Origin: Favolaschia claudopus
Lineage: Eukaryota; Basidiomycota; Agaricomycetes; Agaricales; Mycenaceae
NCBI GenBank assembly: GCA_037176885.1
Contig: JAWWNJ010000119.1
Span: 124,001 to 188,000 of the forward strand
Direction: 5' to 3'
DNA: 64,000 bases
The translations under genes and the position numbers were made by a program. Below the pieces are notes generated by a model. That model was not told the DNA's origin and did not search any database. It was given only the letters and a program-made list of their open reading frames with translations. Of this stretch, positions 20,890-31,818 are shown in pieces (within the stretch, counting starts at the first letter, position 1; every line of letters begins with the position of its first letter).

Positions 20890-22370
20890 TTGGAGCGTGC
20901 ATATGTCATGCCGTACACACATATCCAAATAATGCAGATCAATTTCCTTTCACCCTCGCTTGCGCTCCTGAGTAGATTTCTATTTTTCTCGAGGGCGAGG
21001 AACCTTCAGCCACAGACAGTTAGGATCGTGTCTATTTCTGCATTGTATGCACGCAAACATACATTCAGGGAGAAAGACGACGTTGAGGAGAACACGACGA
21101 CAGGCACGTCGCGAAACATCGAAATCGAACAACACCCGCGAGCAGAGAATGAAGGCGGCGGTGATGCAGTGATTCCATACCCACATGTAACGTGGGAGCC
21201 GAAGCGAAGGAAGCATGTGGGCGCCGGCGAACATCAACGTAAGATGCAGAGAATGTGGGGAATCAGATGGATTTATTGAGCGAATCGTTCGATTGGTTGG
21301 GTTGGGAGTGAGTAGGGTCTTGTTTGGGGACAAGGCTATGGCAAAAATATTGGCTTCAGAGGAAGACGACACAATCCTGGACCCTCTCGATTCATTCAAA
21401 ATACCAACCAAGCAAAAAAAAAACCCACACCATCATCACGATCCACGCACATTCTCGCGGTCAACAATCAGCTGATTTCTTCATTTACATCATTTCCCAC
21501 GTCATCAAATTTTCTCTCTCTTTTTCTCGCGTCGACGGTTCCGAGCTTCCGACCACCGCGCCGCTCGAGGCCGTTCGGCGCTTCATACGACGAGCATGTG
21601 GAGTGTGCATGGGGGCGGCGTACGTCAGTGGAGTGGCGGCGCCCGACTCGTCGGACGACTGACGACGTGGGGGAGTGTAGGAGTGAAATGGAGGAGAGCG
21701 CCGCACTACCTCCACCTGCACGACTCGCATGTACATATGTGTCGCCAACTCGCACGATGCCCGCATCTCGACTCTCCGACCAGCTCCGACCTCTGCCTCG
21801 ACTCTCAGCCGGCCTTCGCCAAACCCCGGACTCATCCAGGCTGTATAGAGTACATAAGTACCCCCCCCTAATCTATGCATGCTGCATGCGGTCTCCCAGT
21901 CTTCCGGTCGCTATTTCTTCGGCGTCCTCAGGCAATCCCCTACTCCCCCGCTCGCTCGCTGCTCGCAATAACAAGCCCATCAAGTCTTGCTTCAAATTTC
22001 GCCGACATGGTTCCGGCCATTCCAATCACACATAAGTATGTACCGCACCCGAGCTTGGTCTCTCGTCTTCAGAGGATACTTTACTTGCACTTACTCTCCC
22101 AGGGACCGTCTCCCTCGGTCGGTCAATTCGCGCGCCTTGCCATCACAAGCAGCAATCCTCGCTCTGTTCCCTTCGATCCGAACCAGTTCAATTGAATTCA
22201 AATCTCCCTCTGTCGCTCCCTGCTCCCGCGCGCTCACACCATCAACTCATCAACTCCACAAACCTTTCGCTGAGACTGACCACTCGACGCGGGGGAAACG
22301 GTGTGTATCCTCCGAGTTCTCTTCTCTTCTCTTCGCTTCTGCGCAACGCCGACATCCCTGTGCATTGCCA
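20890..22370. other. Intergenic region between CFEM gene and array B
   Basis: About 1.5 kb without a supported gene. Open frames overlap on both strands, are rich in Ser/Pro/Arg and show no motif or splice logic. No element ends were seen. Confidence 0.35.
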
Positions 22371-22452
22371 TCACGAAAGAGAGCGGCTGCGATGACAAGA
22401 TCTTGGCGTACGAACGCAACTCGAGCAGCGGCTACCCGTTCGATTGGGGTGG
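22371..22452 (+). repeat. tRNA-like unit B1 (degenerate)
   Basis: Contains GCGGCTGCGATGAC and an intact CCCGTTCGATTGGGG T-arm-like end, but both acceptor halves are lost. Confidence 0.4.
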
Positions 22453-22604
22453 AAAAATGAGATCCATCTCGACAACCCGTACCAGATTCACTTGCAAGTA
22501 GTCTGTTTCATCGCTCGCTCACGCAACGGAGGCTCATTTTTCTCGTACTCAAGCACAGTAATTCGGCGAACAGCATGGGCGCCTGCATCCGAAGCCAAGG
22601 CGAA

Positions 22605-22692
22605 GACCTACTCGGCGAGGCGGCTGCGACTACGAAGCTTTCAACCATGAGATTAATCGACCAGGCTCACCCGTTCGACTCGGGGTCAGGTC
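22605..22692 (+). repeat. tRNA-like unit B2
   Basis: 88 nt with GACCTA at the 5' end and TCAGGTC at the 3' end. B-box GTTCGACTC; five-base T-run at 22717-22721. Confidence 0.5.
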
Positions 22693-22920
22693 ATGCCACA
22701 GGGGAAGGCGTGTCCCTTTTTCTTCTCATTTCATTTTCCGCACCTAGAATTAACAGTTTGCAGATTGAGACGCACCTCGAATCAACAAACCGTGCCTTTG
22801 CTTTCGCTCCGGGAGGCAACATATTCATTGCTCAATAGAGGCTCGCTGTTTTGCTTCTCTTCACAGTGACCTGAAGAAACCTGTAAATACATTATGAACA
22901 TCATCATCACCCCAAGCGAA

Positions 22921-23009
22921 GACCTGCTCGGTCGGCGGCTGCGTCTACATACGAGATTCATTTACTGTCTGAGTATGAAATCATCACCCGTTCGATTTGG
23001 GGTCAGGTC
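22921..23009 (+). repeat. tRNA-like unit B3
   Basis: GACCTG...CAGGTC ends, B-box GTTCGATTT (one change), T-runs downstream after GGACGGTG. Confidence 0.5.
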
Positions 23010-23208
23010 GTGGTCTATAGGACGGTGCTTTTTCTCTCTTTTGTTTTTCTTTTCTTTTCGCACCTACTCATAACAGAATAAATGGCTCGAAGAGTGAAAC
23101 TCACTCAATGCTCAACAGACTCGGAGGCTCATTGTTTTTTTTTCTTTACCGTAATAATTTGGCGAAATCTCTCAGACCAACACGGGCGCCATGATCGTTC
23201 GAAGCGAA

Positions 23209-23297
23209 GACCTGTTCGGCGAGGCGGCTGCGACTACAATGTTTTCGAGCAGGAGACTGATCAAGCAGCGGGCACCCGTTCGACTCGGGTACAGGTC
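23209..23297 (+). repeat. tRNA-like unit B4
   Basis: Best T-arm of the array (ACCCG-TTCGACT-CGGGT) with ACAGGTC pairing to GACCTGT at the 5' end: a perfect 7-bp acceptor-like stem. Confidence 0.55.
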
Positions 23298-23533
23298 ATG
23301 GTCCATCCGCAAAAGCTTTTCCCCCTTTCTCTCTTATTTTTTCTTTCTACTAATCACACCTAGAATCTCAGCAGCTCTAAAATTGAGCCTCACCGCGACA
23401 AGCGGTACCCGATTCGGCTCACTCCGGAAGGCAAACAGTGCATCATGGTCTCGTTTGACCTGGTTCCCTTTACAGTAATCTGGCAGAAGCTGCCTGTACA
23501 CTATGAGCGCTCATCGCGGTCATCCGAAACGAA

Positions 23534-23612
23534 GACCTGCTCACTCGGCTGGGACTACGATATCGATATGGAGTAGCATGGAATCAACACCCGTTCGACT
23601 CGGGGTCAGGTC
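23534..23612 (+). repeat. tRNA-like unit B5
   Basis: Shortened unit (79 nt) that lost about 10 nt in the 5' half; ends and B-box intact. Confidence 0.5.
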
Positions 23613-23838
23613 ATGGGTAGTAGAATTCGGACTTTTTGAATCGTTTGCTTTTCTTTTTTTTGCTTGTCTCACTAATAGGATCAGTGGCTCGAACAACGAG
23701 ATTCACCTCGAATCGACATGCGGTACTCGATTCACTTCACTCTGGAAGGCAAGCCGTGCGTCATGGTCTAATTTTTTCCGGTTCCCTTTACAGTACTCTG
23801 GAAGAACAACACGGGCGTCAGGATCATTCGAAACGAAG

Positions 23839-23994
23839 ACCTGCTTGCAGGCTCGCTCCGCAGACCGCTGCTACTACGATGGTTTGAAGTATGAAACCAA
23901 TCGCTGAGGAGCTATTCGTCTGCTACCGATGTTTTGAAGTGTGACTCGGGAATTAATCGAGCACCGGTTACCCGCCCGAATCGGGGCCAGGCCA
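23839..23994 (+). repeat. tRNA-like unit B6 (interrupted)
   Basis: GACCTG 5' end, but the 3' T-arm and GGCC end lie about 155 nt away because of extra internal sequence containing a duplicated TTTTGAAGT-like segment. B-box altered to GCCCGAATC. Confidence 0.4.
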
Positions 23995-24219
23995 TTCCTC
24001 AAGTTCGTGACGTTTTTCCTTGTCGCATCAAGTTGAATCGCAATGACCGAAAATCCAGATCCACCTCGAGAAGCGGTACCTTGGAACTATTCACTTTCGC
24101 TCCGGTAGGCAAGCAGTCCGTCTCCTTCTCATTGCTCAACAGCTAGGATAAGTTTCTTTTTCTCTTTACGGTGATTCAGCGCGGAATCTGAATACAATAT
24201 GAGCGTCATCCCAAGCGAA

Positions 24220-24308
24220 GACCTGCTCGGCGAGGCGGTTACAGCTACGAAGCTTTCGACCATGAGATCAGTCGAGCATCTTTCACCCGTTCGACTCGGG
24301 ATCAGGTC
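24220..24308 (+). repeat. tRNA-like unit B7
   Basis: 89 nt, intact ends, T-arm ACCCG-TTCGACT-CGGGA; T-run downstream. Confidence 0.5.
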
Positions 24309-24700
24309 ATGTCAACCCAGGAGAGGATTTCCCTTTTTCTTCTTCTTCTTTGTTTCGTCTTGTCGCATCTCAAAGACGAAACTCACCTCATGGGTTCGTC
24401 GCTGTCAGACATGAATTTTTTGCGGCGGAATATTGTATTTATCTGGTTGCGGGTTGCCCACCGAGACAATTTATGATCAGTATAGGACAGAAAATTGTAG
24501 TCCGAAAACTACTTACCGTGCTTTAGATTCGACTCGTTCGGACTCGGGGTTGGCGCGTCTTTGCAAAGGCAATATATGTTAACAAACTTGCCCAGAATTC
24601 TGGGACAAATTCAGTAAGTCAGAGTGAACAAAAGACGGCAGACAGACCTGTCGAAATGCAATCCACTGCTGCATATTTACTGAGAATGTTCTTCACTGGC

Positions 24701-24731
24701 ACCTGTGTCTCGTTCGAACCGGGGTCAGGTC
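24701..24731 (+). repeat. tRNA-like half unit B8
   Basis: Only the 3' half: CGTTCGAACCGGGGTCAGGTC-type T-arm and acceptor half. A still smaller fragment with CGTTCGGACTCGGGG lies at 24531-24553. Confidence 0.4.
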
Positions 24732-25044
24732 ATGTTGATGCAGAATGAGTGTTTTTGTTCGGAAAAAATTGTTCTTGAGCCTGTTGAATTTGGCGCAATC
24801 CCGGAGAGTCAGCGAATTCCCGCAAGTGTTGAAACCAGATTCACTACTAAATCGTACAAGATTTCAATGGCTCAACAATGTCACCTACGAAGACATCGAA
24901 CATCTACATTTACTCGCACTTCCCTTTCTCAATTCTCGTCTTCAAGTCCTGCTACTCAAGGGCAGAATATCCCATAACTCTCCCAAGCGGCGGCATCGTC
25001 GTCGGCTTCAACGGATCCATGGGAGGCCGTACCAAGACTACACC

Positions 25045-26219
25045 GGCAATGGTCGGCCATGTGCCGGTCAGGTGGCCGCGGCACCCCCAACACATAGCCG
25101 AATCAGCCGTTAGCCAGATGACGAAAAGCTGGTTTCCACCTGACGTCGCAAATGGGTCCAGCGTGTCGCCAGTCGGGCTGGCAGCCAGCTGGCGAGTTGG
25201 GCGAAATCCATGTTCTACTCTATCTGCACAACATCTTACTCTTCAGGCTTCAGGTTCTGGATTCTCACAAAATCGGGGCAGAACATAATGGGCAAAAAAT
25301 ATTCATTTCATGAGACAAGAGGCGCAAAGTATACAAGGACATGTATAACAAAGTCAGAGCGACATACCAGACTACCGGAATGCACCCCTGAATACCGCCC
25401 TCGCCAGCTTGCTCATGTCTCGAGGAACCAAAGACTTGAAAAGGACTTGGCGCAACTTGCGAAGACTTGAGAAACAGTATTATCTTGAGGAGAGAATGAA
25501 CTTGAAGAAGTGCTTGAAGGAGCTTGAGGGAAATAATTTGAGGAGGACTTTGAAGGCGACTTGAATGAGAGAAGTTGACTTGAAGATGAGACGACTTGAG
25601 GCTTGAGGTGATTCGGCACTTGATGCGTCGAGTGCGCAGAGTTAGTTGATGTTGAGGGGATTGAGGTGTTGAAGGGAGTAAGCGGCTTGTACCTTGAACA
25701 TTTTGAGGACGAGATGAGCGAGGATGACGGCGGGGCAGGGAGGGGAAAAGAGGAAGATGGTGGGAGAAAGCAAGAGGCGCTTGTCACACCCGTAACGCTT
25801 GACGACGAAACATGATGAGGATCAACGATCTGTCAACACGTGTTGATCGATGTTTTCGGCAGTGTGGGAGCGGGGACTTGGTGTTTCTTTGCATTTCTCT
25901 GGTGCACCAAACTGGTCCGACGACAAAACTTGCATTATCTCAACCGTATTGATATCCAAAGGGCTCGGAACTCCAGCTTCTTAATAACCAGGGTCAAGAC
26001 ATTGATTGAGTTGCTGGTACCAAATCTCACTGAACTCATCTATCATACTGAAACAAGGTGAGGGTAATAGCTAGGCAGACAGAGACATTGGGGCTGGCTG
26101 ATATTCAGCGGTTTATCAGCTGTGATTGAGCTTGCGGCCAGCTAAGCATTCCAGGTGGCCACCAGGTTCTCGCCAGCCGAAACTCGGGTGTGCCGGCAGC
26201 TCTCGGCCATCTTCCCTAA
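25045..26219. repeat. Repeat-rich block with two kinds of short-word arrays
   Basis: The flanks (about 25045-25200 and 26100-26215) are rich in GGTGGCC, GCCAGC and GCCGGC words in opposite orientation, like the subterminal arrays of E1 and E2. Between them, 25432-25710 carries CTTGA/ACTTGAAG words every 8-15 bases. I could not find matching terminal repeats or a target duplication, so the element borders are open. Confidence 0.4.
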
Positions 26220-26585
26220 TCAGGTAACAGCAACATTGGGGCACTTTGGCGGTGTAGCTTCAACTCCTCCCTGCTGACCTTCCTCAGTGAAGAGCGAGAT
26301 ATGACAGCCTGGGTGGGTGGAAGCTATGTGAACGCAGCGCTGTCCTGGCGTGAAATCGCCCTTGCAATTGCCTGCATGGATCGCAGCTTGATTGCAGCTG
26401 ATCGCGGTGCCGGGCACGCAATTGGCGTCTTCGTGCCGCAGTGAGTGAGATTGTATCACCCAAAAGTAATCAACAGTGAACAGGCTTACTGGCGTTGGTG
26501 GGCGCGACGACGAAGGTGACTTGCGCAATGACCTGATGACCGAGAGCTAGAGTGACGAGGGCGACAAATTGCAGGGATGGCTGCA
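26220..26585 (-). CDS. Small secreted cysteine-rich protein
   Basis: ATG at 26585 begins MQPSLQFVALVTLALGHQVI, a signal peptide ending about IAQ. One short intron (about 55 bp, GTAAGC...AAG) joins TNA to NANCVPG. The mature part of about 80 residues has six cysteines (NC, SC, NC, RC, GC, KC) in DANCVPGTAISC, AGNCKGDF, GQRCVHIASTHPGCHI and PPKCPNVAVT, an even number suited to disulfides. No known domain; such proteins in fungi include effectors, hydrophobin-like and symbiosis-related proteins, but cysteine spacing here is not that of hydrophobins. The stop codon abuts the GGTGGCC-type repeat block. Confidence 0.7.
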
Positions 26586-26635
26586 TTTTACAAGCTGAGG
26601 GATGTTCGCTGCTGGTGACCGAGTCAGTGGATAGC

Positions 26636-26646
26636 GCTCTTTATAC
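26636..26646 (-). promoter_or_regulatory. TATA box of the small secreted protein gene
   Basis: Minus strand CCGTATAAAGAG lies about 55 bp before the ATG at 26585. Confidence 0.5.
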
Positions 26647-27246
26647 GGTGCATATGTACATGGATCTCGGCGACCCCGATATTGGGCTCACCGTAACGCC
26701 ACCCTTCACATAAACTCGTGACTCATTGTGCGGATCCATAGGCACGCCACTGCGCCCAAGTTGGGGAGTTCTTAGCACTGCGGCCATGGGGCTCAAGAGA
26801 AGTCCGGCCATACTCCATAGGTATGCGTACCCTTCTCTCATCGACAGTCCTTCGCTGCCTGTATCTTATAGCATGAATTGTTTGTGGGAGAGTTGATTGA
26901 ATTCCCATTCACCAGATATCCCCAGAGTCAGATTCAAGAAATCAGGACGTCCGACGCTGAGCAAACTCGCCCCTTTTCGTATCAGGAACGACACGGGAGG
27001 GAAAGAAGACTCGTTCCGCACGCAGTAGATATGGATCTGTTCCCAAAAACGGCGCTGTATACAGGTGCTGTGTTGGCCCGTTCGATTCGGGGTCGAAGTC
27101 CGACGGTCTCGATGAAATTTCTTCCTTTTTCATTCAAGCGAGTCTTTGACTGTCTTGTTGAGATGACTCCGAGTCGGCGATTCAGAAGTTACATAAAACG
27201 AACAAAACAGAGTCGACGGTGAGCGGAGCATGCAGTATAGAAGGGC
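26647..27246. other. Intergenic, with one isolated tRNA-like 3' end
   Basis: No gene is seen. Bases 27076-27099 read GCCCGTTCGATTCGGGGTCG, the T-arm plus part of the acceptor of an array unit, without the rest. Confidence 0.35.
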
Positions 27247-27329
27247 AAAATGTATGACAGTGTTTATCGGACAAAAATACGATGTCATTCAATGTCATTG
27301 ATTTTTCCTGATGAAATCGAGTGCGTCTT

Positions 27330-27415
27330 AGTGCATTCTGATGCAGTTCGATGCAAGCCAGTGCAACTTGATGCAGATCAATGTAAAGTGATGTGAAACT
27401 CGATGCAAATGGATG
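27330..27415 (+). repeat. Left subterminal GATGCA array of E2
   Basis: GATGCAGT, GATGCAAG, GTGCAACT, GATGCAGA, AATGTAAAG and GATGCAAAT words follow one another every 9-11 bases. Confidence 0.6.
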
Positions 27416-27441
27416 TTTATAGCTAGTCTCGTTCCCAGAAG

Positions 27442-27986
27442 TTATAGAGCACCACCCGCACCGCTCGCTGCGCTCGCGGATTCACCCTAAAAGGGAAATG
27501 TTGAGATGTGGAGATGTCAGCGAGGCAGTTTGATTGAGAAATTTGATCGCGGGTGAGTGCTCTATAACGTCTGGTGCAGTTTGACCGCGGAAGTTGCGCT
27601 CGTGTCACGCTGTCAACTTTCTCCGCCAAAAGCGTGACAGTTGAACTTTGCGCAAACAGAGGCTCTCTGCAACTCATTGCAGTCTGTAATAGTCACAATA
27701 TATCACCCGCAATTGCCTCTTTTTGCCCTTATTTGAATCATACTAAATTGACCAACCTAGAATCTCTTTACTCACAGAAAGAACCTTAGTTGACTTCAGA
27801 TTGCCCTCAAAAAAATGGCAAAGTGTCAAGTTGGGTATTATTGATGGAAGGGACACTTTCTGCCCTACATTCTGCTCCTTGGTCGGTCATACGAGCTGTT
27901 TACTTACAGTGGGTCACAAGTGTTACAAATGTTATGTTTGTGACGAATGTCACCGAGCACACCCTCCGCGGTCAAATTGCACCAGA
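27442..27986. mobile_element. Two abutting inverted-repeat elements inside E2
   Basis: The first inverted pair is TTATAGAGCACCACCCGC at 27442-27459 and its near complement at 27549-27567. Two bases on begins a second pair: CTGGTGCAGTTTGACCGCGG at about 27571-27590 and its complement at 27966-27986. The layout suggests MITE-like insertions side by side, or one composite foldback element. Confidence 0.5.
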
Positions 27987-28099
27987 TCTTAGAGGGGTGA
28001 TGGTGTACTGTGATCTTATGATCACAGTGCCCCGGCCATCAGCCCGAAAAGATCTGGAGCCGAGATTAGTTTATAGCATTTTCGTGCTCGAATGCAGTT

Positions 28100-30860
28100 G
28101 GATGTAGTGCAATGTTCTGGATTACCCTGGACTGACCATTTGTGGGCACTAAATAGCATTGCTTTGCAGTTGCTTTGCCTTGAGCTCATTAGATCGTGAT
28201 CCGTGTCGTGGGAGCTGATGGGATTGGAGATGGCCGAAATGGCCGAACTAGACTTATGTTCCTCTCGGTCAATCCCTGAGACCATTGATGTTCAGTAATG
28301 CTACCTCTATCCCTAGAACATTTTTAACCCCCTAACTAGGAATTGCAGCAAGCTATCACAACAAGGAGTCCACAGTAGACTACTATTATTCGGAACAGCA
28401 GGAGGTGGCACAGAAGTGTCGGATTTTGGCGGAGGAAGGATCTGAAGGGCTCACAGGACGTAAATCCGTTGGTTCTCAGTGAGACGATTAAGTGATCGAC
28501 ACCCCCAGCCACCTTTCGGATCGAAACTCGGATATGATGCGCTGTGTGTTCGCATCAAATGGCGCATCAATGATCACAAGCCAGTTAATTCAAGTTATTC
28601 AACCCCTTCAAATCCGAATCATATTCATTCCCAGACTCGCGCTGCTTTCAAATTTATTTACTGACCATTTTCTCTTGATGCTGAAGCTCTGCCTCAGCGT
28701 AACTCAGCGCACAACAGCTACTTGAACCCGAAGCGCGTACGTAGTTAACGTTGCAAATTCTGGACGTTGGCGTTCAACAATGAATTCAACTTGGCTTTAC
28801 CCGAGCCGCAATCTCAGTGCAGTACGATCCTTCATGACCGTGAGGCACAATGCGCACACTGGTAAGTTGTATGTCTCATCTTGTGTTGTTCCGAGTCGCT
28901 TAACTCAATTCGATCGGTTTCGACACTTTCCAGCCCAAGACGCCGTGCCTGGACTCGAAACCAACCTCAAATTCTGATTTTTGCGGTTGCCAACGCTTCA
29001 AATTATTCTTTTTGTGCATTGGAATGTGTCGGGGATCTGCCAGGAAAGCCAAGAAAGCCAGGTGGCCCACTGGCCGTAGCTTCGTGACTCTCCTTTTCGT
29101 TTGGTTTAGTTTCCCCAATCTTCCCTCATTCCCAGACCCACAACCTATTTCATCAGGAGTCGAAGGTCGAGCACGCTCGGCCTCGTCCCCTCCAGGGGTC
29201 TCGGGGATCTCTCCGTTGCTTCAGTGCTCCATACATGGGTGCCAGTTATGTCAACTAGTTTTTATTAGCAGATGCCATACGTCTTCAGCTCATTCACTGT
29301 TTCCAGAAGTTGTCAAGCCGTTTGCTCCGTGCGCTCACTCTGAGCTCTATTGAGTCTTGACCATACTACCTCCAGATTATCATTGAATTCGCCGCACTAA
29401 ATCAAGTTTCATTCTCTGTTCATCCCATCAGTCGGTTGTATATTATATGATTCAATTTAGCTAAAAAAACTGCTGGCCCTACGAATCAAGCGTTGAATGC
29501 TTTATTTCATTCGTATTCGCCGCCGTAACTGTTCGCCAGTACAATTGTTCCACTCAATTTCACTTCACTTCAAGTTGAACGGCGGATTGTCACGGTCTCC
29601 GTGCGTTATTTTATTCATGTAGGCTTGAATCGTTCCAAAGCGATCCTACTCATCGTAGTACATCGTTTCTGACTTGTTCACTTCGTCTAGCCTTTGTTTT
29701 TGACGTATCACGCCCTCGCCAGTATAGGTCTTCAGGTTGTAAGTATTACATACTACTTATTTCGCGTTCAATCACTGACCTCAGATGCACTGGAGCTACT
29801 TCCATCATGTTCCATGCGCCTCGTCGAATCCGGCAGGTACATATTGCGTCTTTATTTCTCAACTACACACACCTTTTCTATAGGAACCGTCATTGTTCTC
29901 CTAAATATATACCGAAACTATGACGGGTGAGTTGGTTCGTTCATTTGCTTGCGCTCAGTATGGACTTGGAATAAATTGACTATCTAGTAGGCGGAAACTA
30001 TGCAAGTTTCAGCCGCAGGCATGCACCGCGCGCGCGTGGTTCATTGCTTCACTCTTCGATGGTAAGCTCGGCTCTGTCGATTTATTTTCCTTGATGAGAC
30101 TAACTCGGATGTTGAACATGTTTTTAGTTCAGTCGAGTCTAGAGTCTGTCGGGTGTTTGCCATATAATATGCCAGGGTAGCACGCACGCATGCCGTTATG
30201 TCATTGAGCTTCCGACGTCGTCGACGATGAGTCAGTTTGGGTCGGCATTGGAATTGGAAGAGTCGGAGTTGGTCAGAAGAGGTGTCGGAGGTCCGAATTG
30301 ATGCGCCATCAGTGGCTATTCTGTGGCGGCGGGTTCTGTAGGTTGACAGCTTCGCCGCGGGCTCCGAATACTAGGAATCTACTGTCCACTCCACAACAAG
30401 TTGAAATTGAGTAAGCACTACTTACTTTGAGATGTGAGTACTGAATAATTTGCGATTGAACTATGCTGGGATCCAAGAACATGAATATTGATTTCAATAT
30501 ATGCTTAGAGGACTCAAATTACGAAAGAAAACTGGTCCCCTGTATCCAATTCCAATATACAGAAAGTTCGCCTTGAGTACTTAGTTCAAGTTCAAACAAT
30601 ATCCGAGAAGCCCGAAAACTTAGTTGAACCATTCTCTGGTGTGAACACAGGCAAGTGCTACATTTCTGTATAGGCTCTTCAGGACTTATGCCTCTGAATA
30701 GATTTTCCAGGGGATTCCTGTGGACCTCACGGAAATCCCTTTCTGAAAGCAAAGAATACCTCGATTGGGGAAGATCAGGCGGAACATCAATGTCATGCCG
30801 CGCCGAGTCTGCCGGTGGGGTCCAATGCAATCTTATGCACTTTTTAGACGATAACAATTG
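28100..30860. other. Interior of E2
   Basis: About 2.8 kb in which I see no gene. Open frames stay below about 120 codons on either strand and show no conserved motif. Confidence 0.4.
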
Positions 30861-30862
30861 AT

Positions 30863-30985
30863 GCAATTCAGTGAAGTTTACCGGAAGCGTAGCACACTAG
30901 ATTGCAGCAAATTGCATTGGCTCTTTCACTGAAATGCACTCATTTGCATCGCATTGCATCAAATTGCAGTGATTTGCATCGAAAA
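30863..30985 (-). repeat. Right subterminal array of E2
   Basis: TTGCAT/TGCATC words, the inverted match to the left array. Confidence 0.6.
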
Positions 30986-31044
30986 GGTTGAGTGTCATTG
31001 AATTGCATTGTATTTTTGTCCGATAAAAAACCGTCATAAAAATG

Positions 31045-31818
31045 TGGCCAAGCGACTCCGAGTGCAATCATCGATATCGCGTAGTCCATTTTTAAGATCA
31101 ACGGCGTGCAACGAGTAGAATTCGGATTATGTAATCACGTTTTCTACCCATTGCCGTGGTATATAAGGCTAGAACTTTGTGTAGGGGCGTCTATATAGAT
31201 CTATACGAGCCGTCTGGCGGTCTTAATTGGCTGGAATCACGACAAGGCACCACGGAAAGTGGTTGAAAAAATGCGTGACGACTCTGTCACAGCTGTCACA
31301 GCCATAGCGAGAGGTCAGTGCGTCAGCGCAGAAGATACATTTTATTGCAAATTTTTTGCGGGATAGCTAAAAATATATCTATAGATGTCTTGTATTCAGA
31401 ATTCGAGTCTAAAAGTGCCCGAAGGAAGCCGCTATAAGAAAAGTGGACCATTTTGCCGTAAGAAACACAGCCACAAAGATTCACCCTTCACCCTCTTTAT
31501 AAGATTGCGCCTGTCCGAAGCTTTTTAAACTCAGCTCGGTTATCACCGGTATATCACCGTCCAGACCGTTCCATATCAAACTCTCACGCTCCCTTTCTCT
31601 CCTCCCTCTTCCATCCTGCTCTCTACGTTTTCCCATTGCACGCTCCATTATGGAGACCCGACTGCTAAGTACTTTATGTGTCCCTTCGGCGCTGGCTCGA
31701 AGCGCCTGTACGCCGTAGTCATTTTGCAATAAGTACATCCGACTTTCTCCGACAAACCGCTGCGCTCAAATTCGAGTCGGCTGGCACCCAAAAGCCTTCG
31801 CATACCATTCTTCTCTCA
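31045..31818. other. Intergenic region right of E2
   Basis: About 770 bp with no supported gene. TATATA-rich words (31150-31205) and a TTTATAAG at about 31497 are the only promoter-like features. Confidence 0.35.

Larger units (their letters stand above)
22371..24731 (+). repeat. Tandem array B: second family of tRNA-like units
   Basis: Plus-strand units begin near 22371, 22605, 22921, 23209, 23534, 23839 and 24220, with a half unit at 24701; spacing is 230-380 bp. Typical units run 79-89 nt, open GACCTGCTCGGCGAGGCGG, and close ACCCG-TTCGACT-CGGGG-TCAGGTC followed by ATG. End pairing GACCTG/CAGGTC and the B-box GTTCGACTC are kept; the D-arm and anticodon region do not form a standard cloverleaf. 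T-runs (CTTTTTCTTC and the like) follow most units within about 40 bp. Surrounding sequence (TGGAAGAAC, GGGCGTCATGATC, CGAAGCGAA just before each unit) is also repeated. Ends and T-arm are shared with array A, so the families are related. Confidence 0.7.
27253..31038. mobile_element. DNA transposon E2 (non-autonomous, CGGACAAAA family)
   Basis: A 3786-bp element flanked by the perfect 6-bp duplication AAAATG (27247-27252 and 31039-31044). Terminal inverted repeats of about 45 bp start TATGAC and include TTTATCGGACAAAAATAC, then ATTCAATG. Subterminal arrays of GATGCA/AATGCA words lie at about 27330-27415 and, inverted, at about 30863-30985. The ends match E1 in TATGA, CGGACAAAA and 6-bp duplication, but the subterminal word is different. 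The interior holds no transposase-like frame; it contains smaller inverted-repeat elements near its left end. Confidence 0.75.

Noticed and set aside
21598..22035. 145-codon plus-strand open frame
   Set aside because: Ser/Pro/Arg-rich, no motif, overlapped by equally long frames on the other strand; composition-driven.
26220..26585. Hydrophobin
   Set aside because: There are six cysteines in the mature part without the paired CC spacing of hydrophobins.
27253..31038. LTR retrotransposon
   Set aside because: Ends are inverted, not direct; no primer-binding site, polypurine tract, reverse transcriptase or integrase was seen.
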